DNA of 43,923 nt from Bacteroidota bacterium (GCA_013287545.1 JABDDQ010000014.1:759-44681); one strand, 5' to 3'. Positions 16,605 to 25,604 are shown, counted from the stretch's first letter. A program made the numbers and translations. Notes: generated from the letters alone by a model not told the origin.

Positions 16605-16758
16605 GTATAAGGTACCAGTAAAGATAACGCAAAAACATAGAGTTTAGTGCTGACCCGCTAAACTTTTTATATTGTCAGTCACCCCTTAAGAGTGTCATTG
16701 TAATCTCAATCTTAAGAAACTGTTTTCTTATGTTAATTTTTTGGTTTTTTGTGTAGTT

Positions 16759-16791
16759 TTTGTTGAGAAAAAAGAAAGTTTTTTACCTTTA
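16759..16791 (+). promoter_or_regulatory. Possible promoter of the lysine-tail VOC gene
   Basis: TTTG (16759-16762), 21 bases, TACCTTTA (16784-16791, last base off consensus). This would leave a leader of about 55 bases. The rest of the 246-bp gap from 16605 to 16850 shows only A/T-rich sequence with a small TAAGAAA/TTTCTTA inverted repeat. Confidence 0.4.
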
Positions 16792-16850
16792 AATAATAAA
16801 ACGGGTAAGCCGAAAACCGAACAGAGTAAGCAAACAAAAAATTATTTAAT

Positions 16851-17447
16851 ATGGCAAAAAAAGTAGCAAAGAAGGCGGCAAAAAAAACAACTAAAAAAGT
16901 TGTGAAAAAAGCGAGCAAAAAAACAGCTAAGCATAAACCTGCCGCAAAAAAGAAAATTGTAAAAAAGGCAAGTAAAAAACCAACCCCAGTAAAAGTGGAA
17001 AAACGAGTTACTACTATAAACCCCTATTTAACCTTTAGCGGTAATTGTGAGGAAGCATTTATGTTTTATAAATCTGTATTTGGTGGGCACTTTGGTTATA
17101 TGGGAAGATTTAAAGAAATGCCTCCAATGGAAGGTCAACCACCAATGTCGGAATCAGAGCGTGAAAAAATTATGCATGTTTCGTTGCCTATAAGTAAAGA
17201 AACTGTTTTAATGGGCAGTGATAGTTCTGAAGCTTTTGGTCATGCAACTGTTGTGGGAAATAATTTTTCTATTTCGGTTAGTGCAGCTACCCAAGCGGAA
17301 GCTGATAAATTATTTCACGGACTTTCTGCCGGAGGAAAAGTTACCATGCCTATCGCTAAAACTTTTTGGGGTTCTTACTTCGGTATGCTTATTGATAAAT
17401 TTAATATACAGTGGCAAGTAAGTTTTGATGCCACACCAATGAATTAA
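16851..17447 (+). CDS. VOC/PhnB-like protein with histone-like lysine-rich N-terminal tail
   Basis: This 198-aa protein has two unlike parts. Residues 1-52 hold about 23 lysines, arranged at first in a strict four-residue period with Lys-Lys pairs at 3-4, 7-8, 11-12, 15-16, 19-20 and 23-24, mixed with Ala, Val, Thr and Ser. This looks like the tail of histone H1 or of bacterial H1-like proteins. Residues 57-198 form a PhnB-type VOC (glyoxalase/bleomycin resistance) domain: INPYLTFSGNCEEAFMFYKSVFGG, IMHVSLPI, LMGSDS, then VTMPIAKTFWGSYFGMLIDKFNIQWQVSF. Such VOC domains are usually about 140 aa and lack a tail. The tail may bind nucleic acid, but that is inference. ATG start after an A-rich leader; a strong terminator follows. 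Confidence 0.9.
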   Translation: MAKKVAKKAAKKTTKKVVKKASKKTAKHKPAAKKKIVKKASKKPTPVKVEKRVTTINPYLTFSGNCEEAFMFYKSVFGGHFGYMGRFKEMPPMEGQPPMSESEREKIMHVSLPISKETVLMGSDSSEAFGHATVVGNNFSISVSAATQAEADKLFHGLSAGGKVTMPIAKTFWGSYFGMLIDKFNIQWQVSFDATPMN

Positions 17448-17464
17448 GTCTGATATCTAAAAAT

Positions 17465-17498
17465 AAAAAAGCTGTGTGTAATTACATACGGCTTTTTT
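17465..17498. terminator. Bidirectional intrinsic terminator
   Basis: A 34-base near-perfect palindrome: 17-base arms with two G-U pairs, an A6 run on one side and a T6 run on the other. It lies between the convergent VOC gene (+) and propeller gene (-) and can terminate both. Confidence 0.85.
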
Positions 17499-17520
17499 AT
17501 TTTTGATGGTATACTGTTTT

Positions 17521-20500
17521 TTAAATTTTCACGCCAATAATGGTAACATCATCTACCTGTTCTTGGGTGCCTCGCCATTCTTCAAACCTATTGTTTAGCA
17601 CTTCTTTTTGTTCGACAAGTGGTAATTCACTTACATATAAAAGTAAATGTTCTAATTGTTTATTTTTAAATTTTTTGCCTTTTGGTCCGCCAAATTGGTC
17701 GGCATAACCATCGGTTAATAGATACAATACATCATCTTTCTCTAATTGAAAACTGTGATTGGTAAATGGTTTTTTTACATCGTCGGTAGAGCCGCTAATG
17801 GCTTGCTTATCGCCTTTCAACTCAATAAGATTTCCCTTGCGTACTATATATAAACAGTTATTCGCTCCCGAAAAATATAGTTTTTGTTGACTAAAATTTA
17901 TAGCACACATAACCATATCCATGCCATCGCGTATAATTTCGCCTTTTTGTTGGGCTTTTAAATTTTTAGGTAATTCGTGATTTAAAAAATCTAAGGCTTG
18001 TGCCGGTGTATTTATATCGTTGTTTTTTATGGTTTGGTTCAATAAGGTGTTACCTACAATGCTCATTAATGCCCCCGGAACACCATGCCCGGTACAATCT
18101 ACAACAGCAAGTACTACTAAGTTTTCGTTATCAGTGTTAGTGTGTACTTGTGCCATCCAATAAAAATCACCACTAATAATGGCTTTGGGTTTGTATAATA
18201 CAAAATACTTAGTGAGCGCCTTTTGCATTTCTTCCGGTGGCGGAAGTATACTGCGTTGTATTCGTCTGGAATAATTAATACTATCTAATACTTCTTTGTT
18301 TTTTTCTTCTAATAATTCTTTTTGACTAACCACTTCGGCGGTGCGTTCTGTAACCAAATCTTCTAACTCTTTTTGTTTTTTACGCAGGGCCGCAGTTCTA
18401 TATCTATAAAAAGCTACAATGCCTATTACAATAAATAAAACCGCAAATATTCTAAACCACCAAGTTAGCCACCATGGCGGACGAATAGTGAAGTTAAATG
18501 AAATGGGTTCACTCCAATAACCATCTTTATTAACGGCGCGCACTTTGAATGTATAATCTCCTGGAGATAAATTACTATATACCGCATCTGTTTTAGTAGT
18601 TGAAGGCAACCATTTGTCTTCTAAACCTTCTAACTTATACTGATATAAAATTTTATCCTGGCTTTTATAATTTATACCAACATAACCCAGCGTAATTCTG
18701 TTTTGATTATATGGTAAAGAAAGTTCCTCGGGCAAGTTATACCATTTTGTTACCCCATTTAATTTTATACCCGATTCGTTTTTTTCTTTTTCATCTAAAA
18801 GTTTTTCCCAATCTATATCCTGAAAGTTTACTTTTATGTTTTTTAGATGCATAATTGGAGCAAGCTTATCCGTCGCATCTAATGCCGGATCATAGCGGGT
18901 AAGCATTTTTCCGGTACCCCACCAAATAAACCCTTTTTTATCTTCATAACACGAGTTTTGAAGTACGTCATTTCCTAAAAAACCATCGTTAAGCTTATAC
19001 ACATGGCTACTTATTTCGTCTTTGTCAATAGATGCCGCATCTAATTTCGTTAACCCATTTTCTGTGCCCAACCAAACATTGCCTTGCATGTCTTGAAAAA
19101 CACTCCATATTTTATCGTTGCTTATTCCGTTTTCTTCTGTATAGCTTGTAAATGTTTTTCCGTTGTATTTACAAGCGCCACCACCATCGGTACCAAACCA
19201 AAAGTTTCCTTTACTATCTTGCATGCTCGTGTACACCGTGTTGCTGGCAAGTCCTTCTTTTTGAGTTAGTAGTGTAAATGTTTTTCCATCATATTTACAT
19301 ACACCACCGGCATCAGTTGTAAACCAAAGGTTGTTTTCTTTATCTTCGGTTATAGAGTAAACTATATCACTGCTAAGCCCGTCTTCTTGCGCAAAACGTG
19401 TAAATGTTGTTCCATCAAACTTACAAACACCACCGCCATTAGTTGCAATCCATAAATTATGATTATGATCTACTACAAGGCTGTAAATTTTGTTTCCGCT
19501 TAAACCTTGTTCGTCTGTATATTGATAAAACTTTTCTCCATCAAACTTACAAAGTCCGCCACCATTAGTGCCAAACCACATATTATGGTCTTTATCTTCG
19601 GCAACGCCCCAAACTCTATTGTTTACAAGCCCTTGGTCGGTAGTATAGTTGTAAAATTTTTCTCCGTCATATTTACAAACGCCGCCACCGTTAGTGCCAA
19701 ACCACAGGTCGTGATTGTGGTCTTCAAATGTTTTATAAACAGCACTATTACTTAGTCCTTCTTTTTTTGTGAAATGTGTAAAACAACTTTTATCGTATTT
19801 AGTAACACCATGCCCATCGGTACCAAACCACATATTGCCATTATTATCTTGCAATAAACTAAATATAGAACTACCGCTTAAACCTTCAAATTCGGTAAAG
19901 CATGTAAAATTAACTCCATTGTATTTACAAACGCCTTGGCTGTTGCAACCAAACCAAATGTTTCCGTTTTTATCTTGTAAAATAGCGTTAACCTCATTAC
20001 TCATAAGTCCTGAGCCTTCAGTATAATTTGTAATTGTATTGCCCTTAAGTTTACTAACCCCGTTGGCATCGGTACCAAACCAAATATTCCCTACGTTATC
20101 TGCCAGTATGGTTTGTACCGTGTTTCCTACAAGCCCTTCTTCTTCGGTATAGGATGTAAAGTTTTTTCCATCGTATTTTAAAACACCATCGCCATAAGAA
20201 CCCAACCAAATGTTATCGTCCTTATCTAAAGCCATACTAAAAATGTAATTACTATTTAATCCATTTTCTTTATTATAGTAGGTAAAGTCTTTTCCATTAT
20301 AAGAGCACGCGCCGCCGCCCGCTGTACCAAACCAAATGTTTCCTTTCTTGTCTTCTAACATGCTCCAAACAGCATTGTTTATTAAGCCCTCTTTTTCGGT
20401 AAAAACAGTCAAATCTATTCCGTCGTATTTGCACACACCACCGCCATCGGTACCAAACCAAATGTTTCCGTTATGATCTTCAAGTATACTCACCACAAAA

Positions 20501-21090
20501 TTGTTTGGCAAACCTTGTTTTTCGGTGTAATGTGTAAAATCGCTTCCATCATATCTACATGCGCCACCACCGCCCGTACCAAACCAAATGTTTCCATTTT
20601 TATCTTGCAGCATGCAGCGTATATAAGACGAACTAAGACCTTGTTCTATATCATAAAACTTAAGCCCTAATGGATTTTGTTCTCTCATACCTGGGGCTTT
20701 TGCAGCAACCGTTTTCGGACTTATGCAGGGTATCGTTTTTACAGAAGCTTTTACTGTTTTAGAAGTAACCCCCGAAAGAATTTTTCCTTCCACATTACGG
20801 ATAGTTTTAAAACTACTAATGTCGTGTATGTTGTTAAACCCATTAGTAATTACAGGCTTACCTGCTTTCACAACAATGGGCTTTCCGGCTTCTACCGATT
20901 TGCCCGTAACAGGAAATGGCTTGCCTGTAATAAATGTATCTAATCGAGATGGTACAGCAGAGTCATTCGAAATTTGTGAAACGCCTTCCTTCTTTTTTGT
21001 TTGAGAATTATTAGCGCACGAATAAATTAAAAGTATACAACCAAAAAGAAAACACGTTTTTAGAATTGTGTATGTGTTGTTTTTATACAT
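17521..21090 (-). CDS. Propeller sensor protein with SpoIIE/PP2C phosphatase output
   Basis: This 1189-aa protein begins with a hydrophobic segment ending in a plausible lipobox (LIYSC, Cys25). A GKP-rich spacer follows (about 55-82). Then come 14 two-component-regulator propeller repeats of about 42 residues (about 141-735), most with NIWFGTxGGGVCKYDG. Next are a Y_Y_Y Ig-like domain (about 785-870, KILYQYKLEGLEDKW and SPGDYTFKVRA), a membrane helix (about 880-900), a short coiled coil and a C-terminal PP2C/SpoIIE domain. The phosphatase residues are present: SGDFYW, VVDCTGHGVPGALMS, RDGMDMVM and LYLLTDGYADQFGG. The family senses something outside the inner membrane and acts inside, here as a Ser/Thr phosphatase in place of the histidine kinase of hybrid systems. 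A stop-transfer helix together with a lipid anchor is unusual; the N-terminus may instead be a normal signal. Confidence 0.92.
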   Translation of the reverse strand: MYKNNTYTILKTCFLFGCILLIYSCANNSQTKKKEGVSQISNDSAVPSRLDTFITGKPFPVTGKSVEAGKPIVVKAGKPVITNGFNNIHDISSFKTIRNVEGKILSGVTSKTVKASVKTIPCISPKTVAAKAPGMREQNPLGLKFYDIEQGLSSSYIRCMLQDKNGNIWFGTGGGGACRYDGSDFTHYTEKQGLPNNFVVSILEDHNGNIWFGTDGGGVCKYDGIDLTVFTEKEGLINNAVWSMLEDKKGNIWFGTAGGGACSYNGKDFTYYNKENGLNSNYIFSMALDKDDNIWLGSYGDGVLKYDGKNFTSYTEEEGLVGNTVQTILADNVGNIWFGTDANGVSKLKGNTITNYTEGSGLMSNEVNAILQDKNGNIWFGCNSQGVCKYNGVNFTCFTEFEGLSGSSIFSLLQDNNGNMWFGTDGHGVTKYDKSCFTHFTKKEGLSNSAVYKTFEDHNHDLWFGTNGGGVCKYDGEKFYNYTTDQGLVNNRVWGVAEDKDHNMWFGTNGGGLCKFDGEKFYQYTDEQGLSGNKIYSLVVDHNHNLWIATNGGGVCKFDGTTFTRFAQEDGLSSDIVYSITEDKENNLWFTTDAGGVCKYDGKTFTLLTQKEGLASNTVYTSMQDSKGNFWFGTDGGGACKYNGKTFTSYTEENGISNDKIWSVFQDMQGNVWLGTENGLTKLDAASIDKDEISSHVYKLNDGFLGNDVLQNSCYEDKKGFIWWGTGKMLTRYDPALDATDKLAPIMHLKNIKVNFQDIDWEKLLDEKEKNESGIKLNGVTKWYNLPEELSLPYNQNRITLGYVGINYKSQDKILYQYKLEGLEDKWLPSTTKTDAVYSNLSPGDYTFKVRAVNKDGYWSEPISFNFTIRPPWWLTWWFRIFAVLFIVIGIVAFYRYRTAALRKKQKELEDLVTERTAEVVSQKELLEEKNKEVLDSINYSRRIQRSILPPPEEMQKALTKYFVLYKPKAIISGDFYWMAQVHTNTDNENLVVLAVVDCTGHGVPGALMSIVGNTLLNQTIKNNDINTPAQALDFLNHELPKNLKAQQKGEIIRDGMDMVMCAINFSQQKLYFSGANNCLYIVRKGNLIELKGDKQAISGSTDDVKKPFTNHSFQLEKDDVLYLLTDGYADQFGGPKGKKFKNKQLEHLLLYVSELPLVEQKEVLNNRFEEWRGTQEQVDDVTIIGVKI
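18875..20670 (-). repeat. 14 tandem propeller repeats within the sensor gene
   Basis: About 126-bp units, each encoding one blade with a WFGT-type core. The last two (NVWLGTENGLTKL and FIWWGTGKMLTRY) are more diverged. Fourteen blades fit two seven-bladed propellers, as in hybrid two-component sensors of Bacteroidota. Confidence 0.85.
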
Positions 21091-21118
21091 GCGCGAGAAG
21101 TAAAGATAATTAATTTTC

Positions 21119-21139
21119 TATCGGTTAGTTAAACCGATA
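21119..21139. repeat. Perfect 8-bp inverted repeat between pdhB and the sensor gene
   Basis: TATCGGTT and AACCGATA flank a 5-base loop. It lies 39 bases after the pdhB stop and about 29 bases before the sensor ATG at 21090. No T-run follows, so it could be an operator near a TATCTTTA promoter-like element at 21101-21108 rather than a terminator. Confidence 0.45.
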
Positions 21140-21177
21140 AAATAAAAACCTACATAAAAAAGCTTAAGAATTACTGC

Positions 21178-22158
21178 TTATGACTTATACATTACCTCTT
21201 TAACTACTTTAATAGTTTTAACCACATTGGGTAAAGACTCTTCAATTAAAGTTGGTGCATAAGGTAACGGTACATCGGCTGTTGTTATACGGCGTATAGG
21301 GGCATCTAAATAATCGAACGCGTTTTTTTGTACCATATATGTAATCTCTGAAGAGATGCTGGCTAAAGGCCAAGCTTCTTCAACAATTACCAAACGGTTT
21401 GTTTTTTTAACCGAAGCAATAACAGTATCGTAATCAATAGGACGAACGGTACGTAAATCAATAACTTCGGCACTAATGCCTTCTTTTTCTAATTCTTCGG
21501 CAGCTTTTAAGGCTACTTTGGTAATTTTTCCAAAGGTAACAATGGTAACATCGGTACCGCTTCTTTTTACATCGGCAACACCAATAGGTATAATATATTC
21601 TCCTTCCGGAATTTCTCCTTTATCTCCATACATTTGCTCGCTCTCCATAAAAATAACAGGGTCGTTATCGCGAATGGCTGATTTCATTAAGCCTTTTGCA
21701 TCATAGGGATTAGATGGTACAACTACTTTTAAACCCGGACAATTGGCATACCAGTTTTCAAACGCTTGAGAGTGCTGTGCACCCAGCTGACCCGCAGATG
21801 CTGTTGGGCCACGAAACACAATAGGACAGCTATACTGACCACCGCTCATACTATACATTTTGGCAGCTGAGTTTATTATTTGGTCAATGGCAACTAACGA
21901 AAAGTTAAAAGTCATAAACTCAACAACAGGACGTAAACCATTCATAGATGCGCCAATAGCTATACCCGCAAAGCCAAGCTCAGCAATGGGCGTATCAATT
22001 ACGCGTTTTGGTCCAAACTCAGCCAACATGCCTTTACTTACTTTGTAAGCACCGTTATATTCGGCAACTTCTTCACCCATTAAAAATATTTTGTCGTCAC
22101 GGCGCATTTCTTCGCTCATGGCTTCACGTAAGGCTTCACGAAATTCAACTGTTTTCAT
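21178..22158 (-). CDS. pdhB: Pyruvate dehydrogenase E1 beta subunit
   Basis: This is the beta subunit of the alpha2-beta2 E1 enzyme that decarboxylates pyruvate with thiamine diphosphate and feeds acetyl groups to the lipoyl E2. The 326-aa length is normal. Seen: MKTVEFREALREAMSEEMRRD, FLMGEEVAEYNGAYKVSKGM, DTPIAELGFAGIAIGASMNGLRPVVEFM, the FRGPTASAGQLGAQHSQ region, and IVEEAWPLASISSEI. The alpha subunit and E2 are not in the window. From sequence alone a branched-chain 2-oxoacid E1 beta is possible, but the motif wording fits pyruvate dehydrogenase best. It has its own -7 element upstream. Confidence 0.93.
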   Translation of the reverse strand: MKTVEFREALREAMSEEMRRDDKIFLMGEEVAEYNGAYKVSKGMLAEFGPKRVIDTPIAELGFAGIAIGASMNGLRPVVEFMTFNFSLVAIDQIINSAAKMYSMSGGQYSCPIVFRGPTASAGQLGAQHSQAFENWYANCPGLKVVVPSNPYDAKGLMKSAIRDNDPVIFMESEQMYGDKGEIPEGEYIIPIGVADVKRSGTDVTIVTFGKITKVALKAAEELEKEGISAEVIDLRTVRPIDYDTVIASVKKTNRLVIVEEAWPLASISSEITYMVQKNAFDYLDAPIRRITTADVPLPYAPTLIEESLPNVVKTIKVVKEVMYKS

Positions 22159-22177
22159 TGAGATAATTTTAGCGGAG

Positions 22178-22185
22178 CAAATTTA
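22178..22185 (-). promoter_or_regulatory. -7 element TAAATTTG for pdhB
   Basis: Exact TAnnTTTG match on the minus strand, 20 bases before the pdhB ATG. No clear -33 TTTG. Confidence 0.5.
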
Positions 22186-22300
22186 ATCTTTTAAATAGAT
22201 TGGCGATAATTTCTTAATTCTTAAAAATTAGGGAAATTAGAGGCTTGGTTTTATAAAATTCGTTTAAAAATTAACACGAATGAGTAAATTAGCTGCATAA

Positions 22301-22867
22301 ATGAGCAAATTTTTAATAGCAGGATTAGGAAATATAGGTGACGAGTACGCCGAAACGCGTCATAATATTGGGTTTAAAATAGCTGATGAGCTGGCAAACG
22401 ATGCAGGTACTCTATTTAGGAACGACAGGCTTGCCAGTGTGGCTGAGCTTAAATATAAGGGCAGACAAATTATTTTAATAAAGCCTACCACGTTTATGAA
22501 TTTAAGCGGAAAAGCCATTAATTACTGGTTACAGGCCGAAAAAATACCGGTAGAAAATTTATTGGTTTTGGTAGATGAGCTCGCTTTCCCCTTTGGGCAA
22601 ATACGTATACACCCAAAAGGCAGTGATGGGGGACATAATGGCTTAAAAGACATACAGGCAACCTTAAACACGCAAAATTATGCTCGTTTGCGCTTTGGTA
22701 TAGCTAATGCTTTTAGTAAAGGCAAACAGGTTGATTATGTGCTTGGCAAATGGAATGAAGAAGAACGCAAAACCTTAGCCGAAAGAATTAAAATTTCTAC
22801 CGATGCCGTAAAATCATTTGTATTTGCGGGCTTGCCACTTACCATGAATTCGTTTAATAGCAAGTAA
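22301..22867 (+). CDS. pth: Peptidyl-tRNA hydrolase
   Basis: Pth frees tRNA from peptidyl-tRNA released by stalled ribosomes. The 188-aa protein has all family marks: MSKFLIAGLGNIGDEYAETRHNIGF with Asn11 and the catalytic His21, KPTTFMNLSGKAI, LVDELAFPFGQIRIHPKGSDGGHNGLKDI and LRFGIA. It starts a plus-strand run with the two membrane paralogs and dnaG; the next gene begins 1 base after its stop, so these genes are likely co-transcribed. Confidence 0.97.
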   Translation: MSKFLIAGLGNIGDEYAETRHNIGFKIADELANDAGTLFRNDRLASVAELKYKGRQIILIKPTTFMNLSGKAINYWLQAEKIPVENLLVLVDELAFPFGQIRIHPKGSDGGHNGLKDIQATLNTQNYARLRFGIANAFSKGKQVDYVLGKWNEEERKTLAERIKISTDAVKSFVFAGLPLTMNSFNSK

Positions 22868-22868
22868 T

Positions 22869-24251
22869 TTGAGGAATAAAAACACACTCCCCTTAGTTAT
22901 TGTTTTATCCTCTGTTTTAAGTGCCTTGTTTTTCTTTGTGTTATTTTCTTCTATTCGTTGCGAAGCTGACGATTGGGCTGCCGCAATTAATTTTAGAACT
23001 TATTCTCTTTTAGAAACCTATAAAAACACTTATTGGCTCGATACTTTACGTCCTATGAGTATATTGCTTTCGTATGTTGGAGTTGGCATTACAAGTAACA
23101 CTAACTACTATCCAACAACCATATTATTATTGTTTATTACTATTGCCGGACTTTTTGTTTATTTCATCTACAGGTTATTGCAAGAGGCTTTTACGTTTGA
23201 TAAGTCAAAAATTAATAAACCCCTTCTCTTGTGTTTCTCTTTATTATTGCTAATGAGTCTTTATTTGATGACCAGCAATCGATTAGAAATATTTGGTTGG
23301 ATGTCGGCCTCGGTTAATCATTTAGTGCCTATTGTTTTTGTTTTCGCCGCTGCTTATATCCTCATAAAAGAATATAAAAAAACAGATTATTTCTATTTAT
23401 CTATTTGCGTTTTTTTTATTGGCGGTGCCGCAGAGCATGTTGCACCATCGGTAATAGCAGTAATTTTTTCTTGCGGTTTTTTGTTTTTTTACAGTAAAGA
23501 AAATAAACACCAAGTGTGGCAACAACATAAAGTGTTTTTTACAAAACTTATTTTTTTTAGTGTACTACTTACTTTGTTTTTTTTATTTACCGTTATCACA
23601 CCCGGGGCATGGCTTCGTTATAACAATACACAACAGTATGTAAAAGTTCATAGTCCTGAAAGAAGCCTTGAGGTTTTACATGTCGTTACATTATTAATGA
23701 GACCCTATAAATTTATCGCCTTTGGCTTTTTATTTTTTGTGTGGTTGCTTTTTACTAAAATATTTCAGGTTAAATTAAAAACAACTATACATTGGAAATA
23801 TTTAGTCGCGTCCTTAATTGCTGTTGTTATACCAACTTCGGTTTTTTGTGTTTCTGCCTACAAAACCTTTAATGTAGATCGTATGTGGTTTATGTTTGAT
23901 GCAACTGTTTTTATCATTGTAAGCATCTTGATACTTCAGTTTATTTCTAATAAAAAGCTAAGCGATGTTTTTGTTTATTCGGGGGCAATTTATATAATGG
24001 GTTTTTTGTTTTTTTTTGATGCAAGGCACATCCCGGCTGTTCGTAGTTTTGCTACCGAGCACGATAAAATTATCGCCTACCTGCAACAACAAAAAGAAGG
24101 AGAAATTGCTGTGGTTGATAGTTTTCCGCCAAACGACTTAATAACACAAGCCCGATTAACATCAGACCCAGAAGATAGTTTTAATGTTGTGTTTTGTAAA
24201 TTTTATGGCATTAAAGCAAAAGTGGTTGTAACACACCCTTATAAAGAATGA
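22869..24251 (+). CDS. Polytopic membrane protein, first of two tandem paralogs (GT-C/DUF6056-like)
   Basis: This 460-aa protein has about ten hydrophobic helices spread over residues 8-390. After the first helix comes SSIRCEADDW, an acidic pair in the first outer loop as in GT-C glycosyltransferases and DUF6056 proteins. Further marks, shared with the next gene, are NRLEIFGWMSA, GGAAEHVAPSV, VITPG and a soluble C-terminal part with RHIPA, EHDK and FCKFYGIKAKV. The start is taken as TTG at 22869, one base after the pth stop; there is no ATG in frame for about 60 codons, and the first helix would be lost otherwise. Function unknown; a role in adding sugars to surface glycans is possible but not shown. 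Confidence 0.8.
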   Translation: MRNKNTLPLVIVLSSVLSALFFFVLFSSIRCEADDWAAAINFRTYSLLETYKNTYWLDTLRPMSILLSYVGVGITSNTNYYPTTILLLFITIAGLFVYFIYRLLQEAFTFDKSKINKPLLLCFSLLLLMSLYLMTSNRLEIFGWMSASVNHLVPIVFVFAAAYILIKEYKKTDYFYLSICVFFIGGAAEHVAPSVIAVIFSCGFLFFYSKENKHQVWQQHKVFFTKLIFFSVLLTLFFLFTVITPGAWLRYNNTQQYVKVHSPERSLEVLHVVTLLMRPYKFIAFGFLFFVWLLFTKIFQVKLKTTIHWKYLVASLIAVVIPTSVFCVSAYKTFNVDRMWFMFDATVFIIVSILILQFISNKKLSDVFVYSGAIYIMGFLFFFDARHIPAVRSFATEHDKIIAYLQQQKEGEIAVVDSFPPNDLITQARLTSDPEDSFNVVFCKFYGIKAKVVVTHPYKE

Positions 24252-25582
24252 GTTTAAACGGATGGTATAAGGCTGCAATTTATATATGCGCTTTTTTAAG
24301 CGTATGCTTTTTTGTTGTTTTATTTTTTTCAATTCGTTGTGAGCCTGATGATATGATAACAGCTTTAAAATTTCGCGACCAATCTTTTTCACAAATTATT
24401 TATAACGACTATTATTTTAATTTGTTCAGACCTGCGGCACTGATTTCATTTTTTAGTGTGGGTTATTCTGCCAACACCGATTTGTATCCGTATAGTATTT
24501 TGGGGTTGTGCGTTTTCGTATCAAGCATTTTTATATTCTCAACTTATAAATTAATTACAGAAGTTTTTAATTTGAACCTAACTACCGCAAAAGAAAAAAT
24601 TACACTTATTTGTTTATCCATTCTAATTTTTACCTCTCTATACTTTTTAACCACCAACCGAATTGAAATTTTTGGCTGGATGTCTGCATTTATAACTCAC
24701 TTTACACCTGTTGCATTTATTGTTTTCAGTGCCTGGATTATTATAAAGAAAATAAATTCAACGCTCGATTATTATGTATGGCTTACCATAGCTGCCTTTA
24801 TTATTGGTGGTAGTGCAGAGCATATAACACCTTCTGTTTTAATGGCAATAATGCCAATTATGTTTTTAGTAAAACTTAAAAATAAAAGGCTTATATATTT
24901 TATGGTTATTTTGGTTTGTATGTATTTAGTTTCTGTCATCACCCCCGGCACTCTTTATCGCATAAACACAACAAACGAATACATTAGTTCACATCCCGCT
25001 TCACAAGTATCAAATCCTTTCCATTTTATTCAATTGTTTTTTCAACCGTATAAAATTATTGGGGTTTTGCTTCTTTGCGTTTCTTGGGTGTATCTTACAA
25101 AAACATTCAACATTCAATATTCTTATGCTATTCGTTGGTGTTATTTTTTGCTGTTTATTTTAACATCACTTATAATCGCATTACTTGTGGCTGCGTTTGT
25201 TTACAAATCGTTTGCGGAAACGCGTTTGCTTTTTATAGTGGACTTCTCGCTGTTTATTGCTATTAATGTAATTGCTTTTAAATTTGTAGCTAAACTCAAA
25301 GACGTTCGTTTTTTATTGCCTGGTTTAACAGTTGCATCTTTAGTAATTCTTTTGTTTTTTAGTTTTCGGCACATTCCTCGCTTATGCTATTTTGCCCATG
25401 AGCACGACAAAACAATTAACTATTTAAAACAACAACCAAGTAATCAAGTAATTACAATTCCGGCTTTCCCTGATTCAGACCTTACCAACCAAGCTCTTAT
25501 GTACGCCGACCCTGAAAACGGGGATAATCAGCTATTTTGCCGTTTTTACAATATAAAAGCAAAAGTTTCGGTAAAAAATTAG
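24248..25582 (+). CDS. Polytopic membrane protein, second tandem paralog (GT-C/DUF6056-like)
   Basis: This 444-aa protein is a clear paralog of the preceding one. It has the same order of motifs: FSIRCEPDDM after helix 1, FRPAALISFFSVGYSANT, NRIEIFGWMSA, GGSAEHITPSV, VITPGTLYRI, then FRHIPRL, EHDKTINYL and FCRFYNIKAKV. Overall identity is moderate, so the duplication is not recent. Its ATG overlaps the stop of the first copy in an ATGA, so they are translationally coupled and may form a pair. dnaG follows 22 bases later. I cannot assign a substrate; the acidic pair and topology suggest a GT-C type enzyme or a relative that has lost activity. Confidence 0.82.
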   Translation: MSLNGWYKAAIYICAFLSVCFFVVLFFSIRCEPDDMITALKFRDQSFSQIIYNDYYFNLFRPAALISFFSVGYSANTDLYPYSILGLCVFVSSIFIFSTYKLITEVFNLNLTTAKEKITLICLSILIFTSLYFLTTNRIEIFGWMSAFITHFTPVAFIVFSAWIIIKKINSTLDYYVWLTIAAFIIGGSAEHITPSVLMAIMPIMFLVKLKNKRLIYFMVILVCMYLVSVITPGTLYRINTTNEYISSHPASQVSNPFHFIQLFFQPYKIIGVLLLCVSWVYLTKTFNIQYSYAIRWCYFLLFILTSLIIALLVAAFVYKSFAETRLLFIVDFSLFIAINVIAFKFVAKLKDVRFLLPGLTVASLVILLFFSFRHIPRLCYFAHEHDKTINYLKQQPSNQVITIPAFPDSDLTNQALMYADPENGDNQLFCRFYNIKAKVSVKN

Positions 25583-25604
25583 GATTGCTTATATTTGATA
25601 CCCC

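Noticed and set aside
18875-20670. Regular repeats considered as a CRISPR-like or satellite array
   Set aside because: The repeat unit is about 126 bp, diverged, and fully coding for propeller blades.
19084-20943. Series of plus-strand frames opposite the propeller gene
   Set aside because: They repeat with the blade period and mirror the NIWFGT repeats; no start signals.
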